A stretch of DNA of 64,000 nt from Pedobacter terrae (GTDB taxonomy: Bacteria; Bacteroidota; Bacteroidia; Sphingobacteriales; Sphingobacteriaceae), in NCBI RefSeq assembly GCF_900100705.1, contig NZ_FNCH01000005.1:124001-188000 (forward strand). The letters run 5' to 3'. A program made the translations under genes and the position numbers. Under the pieces are notes generated by a model, which was given only the letters and a program-made list of their open reading frames with translations, was not told where the DNA came from and made no database searches. Shown here piece after piece: positions 10,125 to 18,882 of the stretch; the stretch's first letter is position 1, and each line of letters begins with the position of its first letter.

Positions 10125-11285
10125 ATGATTCACGACCCAAACAAAGTTTATATTTTCGACACGACGTTACGTGACGGTGAGCAGGTTCCAGGCTGCCAGT
10201 TAGATACAAACCAAAAAATAGAAATCGCAAAATCGCTCGAGCTTTTAGGTGTTGATGTGATTGAGGCTGGTTTCCCGGTATCAAGCCCAGGCGATTTCAA
10301 CAGTGTAATTGAATTATCAAAAGCAGTTACCAACCCGATTATCTGTGCTTTAACGCGTGCAAATAAAAACGATATCGATGTTGCTGCAGATGCTCTGCGT
10401 TATGCCAAAAGGCCACGTATTCATACCGGTATCGGCTCATCTGATTTCCACATCAAGCATAAATTTAACAGTACCCGCGAAGAAATTTTAGAACGCGCTG
10501 TTGAAGCCGTAAGGTATTCGAAAAAATTCGTGGAAGATGTGGAGTTCTACGCAGAAGATGCCGGCCGTGCCGATATTGAATTTTTGGCCAAAATGGTTGA
10601 AGCGGTAATTGCTGCCGGCGCTACTGTGGTAAATATTCCAGATACCAATGGGTATTGTTTGCCAGATCAATATGGTTCTAAAATCCTTTATTTAAAAGAA
10701 AACGTAAAAAATATCGATAAAGCCATTATCTCGGTGCATTGCCACAATGATTTAGGCTTAGCTACGGCAAATTCTATTGCCGGCTTACAAAATGGTGCCC
10801 GCCAGGTAGAATGTACCATTAACGGCATTGGTGAGCGTGCAGGCAATACATCAATGGAAGAAGTGGTCATGATTTTGAAAACGCACAAAGTTCTAGGTTT
10901 GAATACCCAGATCGATACCACCCGTTTTTACGAAATGAGCCATATGGTGCGAAACCAGATGAATATGCCGGTACAACCCAACAAAGCGATTGTTGGCGGA
11001 AACGCATTTTCGCACAGTTCGGGTATCCATCAAGATGGCTTCTTAAAAAACCGCGAAAACTACGAGATTATTAAACCGGAAGATGTTGGTTTTCCTGATG
11101 CGACTATTGTTTTAACAGCAAGAAGCGGTCGCCATGCTTTAAAACATCATTTAGAGCGATTAGGGCATCAATTGGAAAAAGAACACTTAGATATTGTTTA
11201 CAAACAGTTTTTAATTTTAGCCGATAGCAAACAAGGCATTAACGACCAGGACTTAAATCAATTGGTTGCGTTGCATTTGGCCTAA
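10125..11285 (+). CDS. leuA: 2-isopropylmalate synthase
   Basis: TIM-barrel enzyme that condenses acetyl-CoA with 2-oxoisovalerate. Motifs: [15 protein letters not shown] (metal and catalytic Arg-Asp), [15 protein letters not shown] (metal His), and [15 protein letters not shown]. At 386 residues it lacks most of the C-terminal leucine-binding regulatory domain of E. coli LeuA (523), so it resembles the short form common in Bacteroidetes; classic leucine feedback through that domain is therefore doubtful. Last gene of the leuC-D-B-A run. Confidence 0.93.
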   Translation: MIHDPNKVYIFDTTLRDGEQVPGCQLDTNQKIEIAKSLELLGVDVIEAGFPVSSPGDFNSVIELSKAVTNPIICALTRANKNDIDVAADALRYAKRPRIHTGIGSSDFHIKHKFNSTREEILERAVEAVRYSKKFVEDVEFYAEDAGRADIEFLAKMVEAVIAAGATVVNIPDTNGYCLPDQYGSKILYLKENVKNIDKAIISVHCHNDLGLATANSIAGLQNGARQVECTINGIGERAGNTSMEEVVMILKTHKVLGLNTQIDTTRFYEMSHMVRNQMNMPVQPNKAIVGGNAFSHSSGIHQDGFLKNRENYEIIKPEDVGFPDATIVLTARSGRHALKHHLERLGHQLEKEHLDIVYKQFLILADSKQGINDQDLNQLVALHLA

Positions 11286-11558
11286 AAGCTGAAAGGTTAA
11301 AGACTAAAGCTTAAAGCGACAAACGAACGGCCTAAAGGCTCAGGGTTTGGCGTTGAGCGGTAAGCGTCTAACTTTATTGCACTGAATAAGCTTCTTAAAC
11401 CTGATCCGATAGCTATCGGATGAAATGAGCATGAAGCGCAGCGGAATAAAATGTAAAGCAGGACAGCCGCAACCGATGAAATACCGAACCCTGCTTTACA
11501 AAAAATATAAGAGAAGACCAGTCTAGATACCTGATTCTCTCTACTTGATACTAAAAAA
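11286..11558. repeat. leuA-ilvA gap with a perfect 18-bp palindrome
   Basis: The 273-base gap has no convincing gene. At 11404-11421 it holds ATCCGATAGCTATCGGAT, a perfect palindrome that recurs at 49172-49189 and, with one central change, at 56020-56037. The rest is A/G-rich repeat-like sequence. Confidence 0.7.
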
Positions 11559-12809
11559 ATGAATACGACAACACCACATACATTAGATTTTAAATCTGCA
11601 TCAGAAAGACTCAAAAACGTGGTAAAACGTACCCCACTTGAGTTTAATGCCGGACTTTCTTCTTTCTATAATGCCAATATTTATTTAAAAAGGGAAGATT
11701 TGCAGATTGTACGTTCTTATAAACTTCGTGGTGCTTACAATAAAATCAGTTCCTTGCCTCAGGAATTGTTGATAAACGGAGTGGTTTGTGCAAGTGCCGG
11801 AAACCATGCACAAGGTGTGGCTTACTCTTGCAAAAAACTGGGCATTAAAGGGGTAATATTTATGCCCGAAATTACCCCCAAACAAAAAGTAAAACAAACT
11901 TATATGTTCGGTGGCGAAAATGTGGAAGTAATTTTAGTTGGCGATACTTTTGACGATTGTTTAAAAGAAGCTTTGGCTTATAGTGCCGAAAAATCGGCCA
12001 CTTTTATCCCTCCATTTGATGATGAAAAAGTAATAGAGGGACAAGCTACCGTAGGCGTAGAAATTTTTGAAGATCTGCCAGATTTAGACATGGTGGTAAT
12101 GCCTGTAGGCGGTGGTGGCCTGGCATCAGGCGTGAGTGCTTATTTGAAAACTGTAAAACCAGAGGTAAAACTGGTTGGTGTGGAACCCCTGGGTGCACCA
12201 TCCATGGTTACAGCTATGGAACATGGTGGCCCGTATACATTAGATGAAATAGACCGTTTTGTGGATGGTGCTGCTGTAAAAAGGATCGGCCATATTACTT
12301 ACGGGTACTGTAAGGACCTGCTTGATCAGATGCATTTAATTCCTGAAGGAAAAATCTGTACTACTATCTTAAAACTATATAATGAGGATGCCATTGTGGT
12401 AGAACCTGCCGGCGCACTATCTGTGGCTGCATTAGATCAGCTTAAAGACCAAATTGTGGGTAAAACAATAGTTTGTATTGTTAGCGGCGGAAACAACGAT
12501 ATAGAGCGCATGCAGGAGATCAAAGAGAAGTCTTTACTTTTCGAAGGTTTGAAACATTACTTTATTGTTCGTTTCCCACAAAGACCAGGTGCTTTAAAAT
12601 TATTTGTAAATGAGGTTTTAGGTCCGAAGGACGATATTACCCGTTTTGAATTTATTAAAAAAACCAACAGGGAAAATGGTCCGGCGCTGGTGGGCATAGA
12701 ACTTTCTAACAAAAACGATTACGCCAGTTTATTGCAGCGCATGAAAGATTTTAAATTCGAAATTATTGAACTAAACCAGGATCAGACTTTGTTTGAGTAT
12801 TTGGTTTAA
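11559..12809 (+). CDS. ilvA: Threonine dehydratase (threonine ammonia-lyase)
   Basis: PLP enzyme deaminating threonine to 2-oxobutyrate for isoleucine synthesis. The PLP lysine motif is SYKLRGAYNKIS (about residues 50-60), the glycine loop is PVGGGGLASG, and SGGNNDIERM is near residue 310. The last 80 residues (FIVRFPQRPGALKLFVNEVLG) form a single ACT-like regulatory domain as in the 416-residue Bacteroidetes/Corynebacterium form. It ends the branched-chain cluster, ahead of a strong hairpin. Confidence 0.95.
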   Translation: MNTTTPHTLDFKSASERLKNVVKRTPLEFNAGLSSFYNANIYLKREDLQIVRSYKLRGAYNKISSLPQELLINGVVCASAGNHAQGVAYSCKKLGIKGVIFMPEITPKQKVKQTYMFGGENVEVILVGDTFDDCLKEALAYSAEKSATFIPPFDDEKVIEGQATVGVEIFEDLPDLDMVVMPVGGGGLASGVSAYLKTVKPEVKLVGVEPLGAPSMVTAMEHGGPYTLDEIDRFVDGAAVKRIGHITYGYCKDLLDQMHLIPEGKICTTILKLYNEDAIVVEPAGALSVAALDQLKDQIVGKTIVCIVSGGNNDIERMQEIKEKSLLFEGLKHYFIVRFPQRPGALKLFVNEVLGPKDDITRFEFIKKTNRENGPALVGIELSNKNDYASLLQRMKDFKFEIIELNQDQTLFEYLV

Positions 12810-12869
12810 GGGTCTAACATTTAACCCCAAAGGGCGTAAAGTTTTTCGCAAACAGAATTAAGCCTAGTC

Positions 12870-12930
12870 CGTCATTTCGAGCGGAGTGCAACAAAGTAGC
12901 TGCGCTTCAGTCGAGATGACGCTTTTTTTT
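12870..12930 (+). terminator. Palindromic repeat acting as probable terminator after ilvA
   Basis: CGTCATTTCGA (12870-12880) pairs with TCGAGATGACG (12911-12921), followed by C and eight T. This is the complete form of a dispersed host palindrome and has the T-run needed for intrinsic termination. Confidence 0.65.
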
Positions 12931-12947
12931 AAGCAAAAAATAAAAAA

Positions 12948-13163
12948 ATGAACTTCAAAGATTTAACCAACAAAACCTTAATTTCCGATCAAGATATCAG
13001 CTGGGAAGATTTAGGGGCTGGCGTAAAACGCAAAATCATGGCTTACGATAACAACCTGATGTTAGTTAAAGTAGCATTTGAAAAAGATGCCATTGGTACC
13101 ATTCACAATCACCCACATTTGCAGATGAGTTATGTAGCCAAAGGCAGTTTTGAAGTAAGCATG
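12948..13163 (+). pseudogene. Cupin-domain protein, 5' fragment, split by prophage
   Basis: First 72 codons of a small cupin: LMLVKVAFEKDAIGTIHNHPHLQMSYVAKGSFEVSM, with the metal-type His cluster HNHPH. The prophage begins immediately afterwards, and its first three bases (TAA, 13164-13166) supply the stop. Joining to 46539-46673 restores a 116-codon single-domain cupin ending GLLIDVFNPHREDFLK, so this is an insertion knock-out. Confidence 0.93.
13160..13163. other. Target-site duplication, left copy (CATG)
   Basis: CATG here and CATG at 46535-46538 flank the prophage. One copy is needed to rebuild the cupin frame. A fifth base does not match (G left, A right). Confidence 0.75.
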
Positions 13164-13191
13164 TAAGGGGGTTAAAACCAAATGTTCCATT
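13164..13191 (+). repeat. Left terminal inverted repeat (L1)
   Basis: Starts TAAGGGGG and contains AAAACCAAATGTTCCATT (13174-13191). It matches the inverted right end (46507-46534) at 22 of 28 positions. Confidence 0.9.
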
Positions 13192-13263
13192 ATCAATATA
13201 TAAAAAAGTGCAAAATTTGTGCGATTCTAAAGCCTAAACGTATATTTAGGCAAAAAGCAAAAT

Positions 13264-13283
13264 AAAACGACTTGTTCTATTTT
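13264..13283 (+). promoter_or_regulatory. Second left-end transposase site (L2)
   Basis: AAAACGACTTGTTCTATTTT matches the right-end internal site R2 (46471-46490, inverted) at 16 of 20 positions. It lies 90 bp inside L1, like the multiple MuA sites at the ends of phage Mu. Confidence 0.65.
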
Positions 13284-13352
13284 CTTGTATTTAGTTGGAT
13301 TTATCTTGTAATCTTTAAATAGGTTTTAAAAGATTATTAAAGTTATCTTGTA
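13283..13352 (+). repeat. TCTTGTA iterons, 21-bp phased
   Basis: TCTTGTA occurs at 13283, 13304 and 13346, spaced 21 and 42 bp, that is two and four helical turns. The last copy, TTATCTTGTATAAG, resembles the operator copy at 14291. Could be transposase, repressor or host-factor sites. Confidence 0.45.
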
Positions 13353-13371
13353 TAAGCCTTAAAAATGTGCG

Positions 13372-14277
13372 CTATTTAGATAAGTTTTGAAGTTGTTCTG
13401 CCATTAAAGTTACTTTAGCCTCCAGATCATTAAACCGTCCGTATAGTTCGCCTGGCTCTGGGAAATCGAACAAAACACCAGCCCGTAAATACCATAATTC
13501 CAAAACATCAGATTGATCTAAAATTATATTCGGGTAATCTCTTTTATTTTGATTGTCAGATATTAAAATAAGCTTTCCAGTATCGTGAACGCGGTTTAAT
13601 ACTCTTTTAATTACAATCCCTTCAGACTTTGTAACTACGATATAGATGCGTCTATCGCGTATATCTTCAATGCTTTCAGTCCATCTGCCAACAGCAATAG
13701 ATGAATTTGGAAGCGTTGGCATACTATGGCCTTTTACTTCAAATGCACGATGTGTACCACCTCGCACGCCTGGCATTTTAATAGTTGGAAGGTTACCAAT
13801 ATATTCAGGATCGCCGTAGCCATTTAAGTAGCCAGCCGCCGCTTTTGCTCCTACAAGCGTTACCAAGTCTTCATTATTTTCACTAATTGCGATAACCTTT
13901 GGTAAGCCTAAATTGGTAGTTGGGGGGGCAGTTGGGGGGGCAAAATTGCCAGAAGTTGGGGGGGCATTTCCATCCGATTCTATGCCAGTAAGTATTGTTA
14001 TTGCATTATTATCTTCAGGGGTATTCGCTTTTTCTGTGTTGCCATTATTTGGGGCAGCCAGCATATCACCATTTCCAGTAATTAGCCAAATTAGATTTAA
14101 GTCTAAATATTCAGTCGCAAGCTTCTGAAGTATCGAACTTCCTATTTCACCCTTCCTATTATTAGAATTTTGTATATAAGCATTGGCCACACCTAACGCC
14201 TTTTCAGCCTTACTCGGAGAAATATTATTGTACTTAAGATATTCGAGAAGCCTATCTATAGGGCGTTTTGAAGCCAT
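13372..14277 (-). CDS. S24/LexA-type phage repressor
   Basis: Lysogeny repressor candidate. Residues about 1-65 are a helix-turn-helix domain (LLEYLKYNNISPSKAEKALGVANAYIQN). A Pro/Thr/Gly-rich linker follows (about 100-125), then an S24 autoprotease domain with S185 (KGHSMPT) and K224 (GIVIKRVL). An Ala-Gly pair near residue 150 (KAAAGYLNGY) is a plausible self-cleavage site. Transcribed away from the early operon, across the operator region 14291-14336. The linker is encoded by three G7/C7 tracts, an odd and potentially slippery feature. Repressor role is inferred from fold and position. Confidence 0.88.
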   Translation of the reverse strand: MASKRPIDRLLEYLKYNNISPSKAEKALGVANAYIQNSNNRKGEIGSSILQKLATEYLDLNLIWLITGNGDMLAAPNNGNTEKANTPEDNNAITILTGIESDGNAPPTSGNFAPPTAPPTTNLGLPKVIAISENNEDLVTLVGAKAAAGYLNGYGDPEYIGNLPTIKMPGVRGGTHRAFEVKGHSMPTLPNSSIAVGRWTESIEDIRDRRIYIVVTKSEGIVIKRVLNRVHDTGKLILISDNQNKRDYPNIILDQSDVLELWYLRAGVLFDFPEPGELYGRFNDLEAKVTLMAEQLQNLSK

Positions 14278-14290
14278 TAGTTAAATAAAA

Positions 14291-14336
14291 TAGATTATTG
14301 TATAAATAAATTTGTTTTATATAGATTATTGTCTAA
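14291..14336. promoter_or_regulatory. Early promoter between two repressor operators
   Basis: TAGATTATTGTATAA (14291-14305) and TAGATTATTGTCTAA (14322-14336) are near-identical direct copies 31 bp apart (three helical turns). Each is a partial dyad TAGA/TCTA. Between them TAAATTTG (14307-14314) fits the Bacteroidetes -7 box TAnnTTTG and would start rightward early transcription inside or just before the second copy. No clear -33 box is visible. Confidence 0.65.
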
Positions 14337-14373
14337 TATTTGTGTCGCAAAGAAACACTTTTGCAACGAAGAT

Positions 14374-14607
14374 ATGAAAAATCAAAACCAAATGTACCAA
14401 AAACAAAAAAAGGCTGAAATCAATATACCAGCCTCGGTTACGGCTGAAATCGTTGGTTGTAGCGAAAGTTTAGTAAAGCAGGTACGTACGGGAGACCGTA
14501 ACGCATCAAAAGGCGCTGGCGCTAAAGTGGCTGTTGTTGATGATTTATTGACTACTGGCACAAATGCACTGATTCAACACATTAAAGAGGTTGTAAAACT
14601 AGGGTAA
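14374..14607 (+). CDS. Small DNA-binding-like early protein
   Basis: 77 residues, first gene of the rightward operon. The frame runs back to a TTG at 14329, but the ATG at 14374 lies after the predicted transcript start and is preferred. Residues 15-45 (INIPASVTAEIVGCSESLVKQVRTGDRN) look like a helix-turn-helix. By position it resembles Ner-type regulators of Mu, next to the transposase, but sequence kinship to Ner is not evident. Stop and next start overlap (TAATG). Confidence 0.6.
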   Translation: MKNQNQMYQKQKKAEINIPASVTAEIVGCSESLVKQVRTGDRNASKGAGAKVAVVDDLLTTGTNALIQHIKEVVKLG

Positions 14608-16700
14608 TGCAGTATTTAAACACAAATATCCTTTGTTTGAGTTACGATGAATATATCGCATACTTTGGGCTTGAAAGCTACAAAAGCGATAAGAAACGTA
14701 ACCTGATGACCGTTCACGGCATTGGAGGCAATGGCCGTAAAGTGTTTATTGAATTTGAAAGCTTGCAGCCAAAGCGTAAAGAAGTCATAGTAAAAAAGAT
14801 AGGTAGCCCCTACGAATACATGGCAAAACAGCCGATACTAGACTTAATTGACTGGGATTACATGGCTCAATCTTTCTACTCCGATTTTGTACTCCCTAAC
14901 GGCGACAAATTACCAAATACCAATATTAACGCGAAGGGTAAAGAGCAAATCAACTATGTTGAGCGCTATACTAAAGCCGCCAGCTGGTTAAATATGATAG
15001 ACCGTTTAACAAATGATAAAAGGGCTTTAAAACAGCTTTTAAATCTATCGGTAATGGATTTTTGGGATACGGTTAGTGAGCTGATTTTAAAGGAGGGTGT
15101 TAAACTTCCAAGTGCGCCAAAAAGACTTAAAGAAAAAGTTAAAGAATATAAAGCTTTTGCTGATACGGAAGATCGTTATGCATCATTAGTGGATTTAAGC
15201 AAGTTTGGCAATAGTCATTCTACTAAAATCAAAGATGAAGAAAGCGAAGCATTGCTTTTAAAAATGCTTAGTGATCCACGCAAACAAGATAATACTGTTA
15301 TTGCTGCTGCCTATAACCTTTGGGCTAAGAAAGCAGATAAACCAACCATAAGCGTTGGGGCTGTTGGCTATTTCGCCCGTAATAATGAGCATATTATTGC
15401 GCCTTTAAGGGATGGTTTAAAGAAAGCCGCTAATACTTACACCAAAGATATACAGCGTAAACGTGCTACTGCACCACTGCTATTTATTAACGCCGATGAT
15501 AACTGTTTAGATTTATTCTTTGAAGTTGAGAAGCTGAAGGCTGATGGTAAAGTACAAAAAAGCAAGCATTACCGCCCGATGTTATACGTGATCATTGACA
15601 CTTACAATGATTATGTCTTAGGTTATGCCGTTGGTGATACTGTTACTCATGAACTTGTTTATTCAGCATTTAGAAATGCTATTAACCATATCGCTGAACT
15701 TACTGGCGGCTATTATCTTCCACATCAGTTACAAACTGATAGATGGGGATTAGATGTAAAACATAAAAATGAATTAGGTCAGTTTTATAAAAAAGTTGCC
15801 CGTTTTACGCCTCAATCTCATGGCGTGCCGCAAGGTAAATACATTGAAAGATCATTTGGCGTAGAGTGGCACCAAGTATTAAAGGTAATGCCAACTAATA
15901 ACTATGCAGGTCAGAATATTACCGCTAAAGAGCGGTTGAGCGCTGAATACATTGTAGAAGCAAGCAAAAACTATCCAAGCATTGACAGAATGCCGGAAGT
16001 TGTAGCCAGTTTCATCAACGTTATGCGCATGAAAGCTAACCCTAAAACGGGTATTAGCCGCCAATCTGAATGGCTAAATGCTTTCCATGCATCTGAAAAA
16101 AGCCAGCAAAAGGCCATTGATGTTAGCTTAAAACTTCAATTATTTGGTAAAAAGTACGAACACGATGCAACAATTACCAAAAGCGGCTTAAAACCAGTTA
16201 TAGGCGGCGAAAAGATCACTTTAAACATTCCGCCCGAAGTAATCTGGCAAAACAACGGTAAAAAGGTGGATATCATTTATGATCCTCAAAACCTTAACGA
16301 AATGATGGTAACGGATGGTAAAGGCTTAAGCTTTATCGCTCCAAAATACGACTTCGTACCATCCAATTTCGCTGACTATAAAGAAGGTGACCATGCCAGA
16401 ATACAGGGGCTGTTTGACGAAAAGAAAAACATTAACCGCTTGATGGCAGAAACCATTCAAAACCGACTAAAATCTTTACCAAACATCAACGTAGAAGGCT
16501 TAATGCAAGGCGGGGTATTGCTTAAGGATTTGAAAAACGAAGCGGAGCGTGAATACTTAGAAAACCTTTACCAGCCGCAAGAAATCGAAGCGCCAACAGT
16601 GGTGCTACCTGAAGCTAAGAAAAAAATTAAAGCATCTAAGAAAGTTTTAGCTATTGCTGAAGCGGAAACTGAAGATGTAGATATAAGAGATTTTTATTAA
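14607..16700 (+). CDS. MuA-like DDE transposase
   Basis: 697 residues, close to Mu A (663). The integrase-core catalytic domain has Asp in INADDNCLDLFF (D297 or D298), D378 (QTDRWGLD) and E414 (GKYIERSFG), a D-D-E triad. The N-terminal 280 residues should hold the end-binding helical domains. The C-terminal part includes a Mu-type beta-barrel region and a Lys/Glu-rich tail (KKKIKASKKVLAIAEAETED) that could contact the ATPase partner. Substrate: the AAAACnAAATGTTCyATT sites at the prophage ends (inference). Confidence 0.93.
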   Translation: MQYLNTNILCLSYDEYIAYFGLESYKSDKKRNLMTVHGIGGNGRKVFIEFESLQPKRKEVIVKKIGSPYEYMAKQPILDLIDWDYMAQSFYSDFVLPNGDKLPNTNINAKGKEQINYVERYTKAASWLNMIDRLTNDKRALKQLLNLSVMDFWDTVSELILKEGVKLPSAPKRLKEKVKEYKAFADTEDRYASLVDLSKFGNSHSTKIKDEESEALLLKMLSDPRKQDNTVIAAAYNLWAKKADKPTISVGAVGYFARNNEHIIAPLRDGLKKAANTYTKDIQRKRATAPLLFINADDNCLDLFFEVEKLKADGKVQKSKHYRPMLYVIIDTYNDYVLGYAVGDTVTHELVYSAFRNAINHIAELTGGYYLPHQLQTDRWGLDVKHKNELGQFYKKVARFTPQSHGVPQGKYIERSFGVEWHQVLKVMPTNNYAGQNITAKERLSAEYIVEASKNYPSIDRMPEVVASFINVMRMKANPKTGISRQSEWLNAFHASEKSQQKAIDVSLKLQLFGKKYEHDATITKSGLKPVIGGEKITLNIPPEVIWQNNGKKVDIIYDPQNLNEMMVTDGKGLSFIAPKYDFVPSNFADYKEGDHARIQGLFDEKKNINRLMAETIQNRLKSLPNINVEGLMQGGVLLKDLKNEAEREYLENLYQPQEIEAPTVVLPEAKKKIKASKKVLAIAEAETEDVDIRDFY

Positions 16701-16710
16701 TAAAAAAGCC

Positions 16711-16727
16711 GCCACGGTGGGCGTGGC
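16711..16727 (+). promoter_or_regulatory. Hairpin between transposase and ATPase genes
   Basis: GCCACG-GTGGG-CGTGGC in the 42-base gap. The six-pair stem lacks a following T-run, so it may modulate rather than end transcription. Confidence 0.4.
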
Positions 16728-16742
16728 AGCTAAACTTTTAAA

Positions 16743-17603
16743 ATGTGTATTATGAATACGGTAACAAAAGAACAAATTAAAAATGAATTAGCCAATTACG
16801 TGGCTAAAATCGGTAGCCAGAATGCAGCAAGCAAAAGGTTAACCAATGTTTCAAACGCTACGATTAGCAATATTCTGGCTGATAAATGGGATAATATCGG
16901 TGAAACGATGTGGTTATCCATTCAAAAGCAAGTAACTGTTTCTTTAGATGGCTGGCAGGTTGTTACAAACGTTCGCAGGGTAAAACAATTGCATCAGCTA
17001 TACTCTGATGCCAAAGATTTTAGCGAAGTGTTTTGTGTAGTTGCGCCAGCTGGTAGCGGAAAATCTCAACCTGCTACATTATTTACTGAACACCCGAATG
17101 TTTACCGCGTGGTGTGTAAAGAGCATTTTAGCCGCAAAACTTTCTTAGTTGAATTACTTACCGCAATGGGTAAAGACGGTAGCGGCTACACCATTCATGA
17201 ATTAATGAATGAGGTTTTAAATTCTATTCTAAAAGCCGAAAAACCGCTAATTATTCTGGATGAAGTTGATAAGCTGAATGATCAGGTATTGTACTTCTTT
17301 ATAAGCATCTATAATACTACTGAAGATAAATGCGGCATCGTGCTTCAGGCTACAGATTTCTTTAAAAAACGAATTACTAGAGGTGTTAGCGCTAACCGTA
17401 AAGGGTACAAAGAAATTTATAGCCGTTTCGGTAGAAACTTCGTTGAGTTGCCGAATAATACTGATAGAGATTTAGCCGAAATCATTAAGGCCAACGGCGT
17501 GAAAGAAGAAGGCGAAATAATCAGGATCACTAACCAAAGCGAGGGCGATATACGCCGTATAAAACGCCTTGTTAAGGCTTTTCTAAGAAAGGAGGCTGCA
17601 TAA
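16743..17603 (+). CDS. MuB-like AAA ATPase, transposition target protein
   Basis: 286 residues (Mu B is 312). The N-terminal helix-turn-helix (residues 15-45, SQNAASKRLTNVSNATISNI) is followed by Walker A APAGSGKSQ (101-109), Walker B LIILDEVD (169-176) and a C-terminal lid, as in MuB/IstB-type partners. It would bind target DNA, stimulate the transposase and give target immunity. An alternative ATG three codons later (16752) is possible. Stop overlaps the next start. Confidence 0.9.
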   Translation: MCIMNTVTKEQIKNELANYVAKIGSQNAASKRLTNVSNATISNILADKWDNIGETMWLSIQKQVTVSLDGWQVVTNVRRVKQLHQLYSDAKDFSEVFCVVAPAGSGKSQPATLFTEHPNVYRVVCKEHFSRKTFLVELLTAMGKDGSGYTIHELMNEVLNSILKAEKPLIILDEVDKLNDQVLYFFISIYNTTEDKCGIVLQATDFFKKRITRGVSANRKGYKEIYSRFGRNFVELPNNTDRDLAEIIKANGVKEEGEIIRITNQSEGDIRRIKRLVKAFLRKEAA

Positions 17604-17833
17604 TGGAACTTCAGGTAGGAAAAAGGTATTTAACTCGAAACGGTAGGGAGACTGGAGTTTTAATATTTGAAGAATGCTCATTCGGGTATTCCTTTAAAGA
17701 CCCTACGAGGGTAGACTGTGAAGGTAAAAAGCAATGCTGGAAAAAAGATGGCTTTGCAATTTCACACAGAATAGAGACAGAAAACGATATCATTTCACCA
17801 CTAGAATACACTCAAACTAAAATACCTTTTTAA
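17603..17833 (+). CDS. Hypothetical early phage protein (76 aa)
   Basis: Not recognised. Beta-rich, with two Cys (residues 23 and 38); opens MELQVGKRYLTRNGRETGVL like small barrel proteins. Start overlaps the MuB-like stop and the next gene begins 3 bases later, so it is a real operon member. Confidence 0.7.
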   Translation: MELQVGKRYLTRNGRETGVLIFEECSFGYSFKDPTRVDCEGKKQCWKKDGFAISHRIETENDIISPLEYTQTKIPF

Positions 17834-17835
17834 AT

Positions 17836-18213
17836 ATGAACGCACAAAAATTTATAACCGAAGCTAACAAACAAAGAGTTTGCCAGCTGTTGGGTTGGTC
17901 ATTAGATGACTACACCCAATACCAAGAAAATAAAGGGCTTGAGTATTTACGCGAAGTGGTTTGCTGTGATTTGTGGAGCGTTAACAACGTGGCTAAAGCC
18001 CCGCTTTTCTGGAAATGGTGGGTTAACCATTGGAACGCAAGGGATGCCGAATTTGTAGCTGATGCCAGTAGCTGGCCTTTAGACTGGCTACGCCGCAAAT
18101 ACAACGATTTGAATGCGGTGGATGGCTTTACGTTCTGGCCTCATAAAATCATCATGGAGCAAAGCTACGCGTACATGATTGGCGATGTAAATAAGGAATC
18201 TGTACGGGTATGA
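17836..18213 (+). CDS. Hypothetical early phage protein (125 aa)
   Basis: Not recognised. Trp-rich (10 or so Trp), including FWKWWVNHWNARD, an arrangement seen in small alpha-helical proteins. Overlaps the next start by four bases. The expression unit is clear, the function is not. Confidence 0.7.
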   Translation: MNAQKFITEANKQRVCQLLGWSLDDYTQYQENKGLEYLREVVCCDLWSVNNVAKAPLFWKWWVNHWNARDAEFVADASSWPLDWLRRKYNDLNAVDGFTFWPHKIIMEQSYAYMIGDVNKESVRV

Positions 18214-18500
18214 AAGGCACTGATGTTATTGCAATTGTAGAAAAGCAAACGGGCTTTACAGTAGCGCAAATGAAGGCTACACGTAAGGATGAAGTAATTA
18301 AGCCCCGTTATCTTTTAACGCTCCTATTGCACGAAGAAGGCTGGAGTGCTGGCAGGATAGCCGAATTATTTACCCGCAATAGAACAGGTACAGGGCAAGC
18401 CCTTAAAAATGCAGATAGGCTGTTAGGTAACGACAAATCATTTAAAGAAAACTATTTGGCATGCGTAGCCAAAATAACGGAAATAGAAGATGCGATTTAA
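18210..18500 (+). CDS. DnaA domain IV-like DNA-binding protein
   Basis: 96 residues resembling the DnaA C-terminal DNA-binding domain: IVEKQTGFTVAQMKATRKDE, then PRYLLTLLLHEEGWSAGRIAELFTRNRTGTGQALK, matching the DnaA pattern of a basic loop, PRxxAMYL and the RDHTTVxHA signature position (here NRTGTGQA). No ATPase domain. It could bind phage DNA or mimic DnaA at a phage replication site. Family assignment is by pattern. Confidence 0.6.
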   Translation: MKGTDVIAIVEKQTGFTVAQMKATRKDEVIKPRYLLTLLLHEEGWSAGRIAELFTRNRTGTGQALKNADRLLGNDKSFKENYLACVAKITEIEDAI

Positions 18501-18882
18501 AGCAAATCAGGAACAATTGGAAGGGGTGGTAAAGATGTTGGGTTTGATGCTGGATAGCTTCCCCGCTGAAACGATTGAGCAGGAGGTTTTTGAGGAAATT
18601 GTAAATAAGGTTTTCATCAGGCTTCAGGCTAAATCACTTCAGATATACTGCAATAATAATAGTTGGGCTTTTTCGCTCAACGCAATCGAAGCTAAATGCA
18701 TCCATATTTTTTGCAAAAACACCTATATGGATGATGTAAACTACCACTACGAATCACACCAATTAAGAAAAGTATTCAACGAAATAGATAAAGTTTATGG
18801 AAGAATTAAACCAAAAAATAGCCCAAATAGAGGCATGGTTACGGGATCACCCGTATATAGACTGGATAGCCCGTCACGATAA
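18490..18882 (+). CDS. Hypothetical early phage protein (130 aa)
   Basis: Not recognised. The first ~100 residues look like a folded domain with two beta stretches (RLQAKSLQIYCNNNSWAFSL, KCIHIFCKNTY). The last ~27 residues (from GRIKPK) are Ser/Pro/Arg-rich and are read opposite a better-looking overlapping frame (18797-18952), so the C terminus is dual-coded. Overlaps the DnaA-like stop by 11 bases. Confidence 0.65.
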   Translation: MRFKANQEQLEGVVKMLGLMLDSFPAETIEQEVFEEIVNKVFIRLQAKSLQIYCNNNSWAFSLNAIEAKCIHIFCKNTYMDDVNYHYESHQLRKVFNEIDKVYGRIKPKNSPNRGMVTGSPVYRLDSPSR

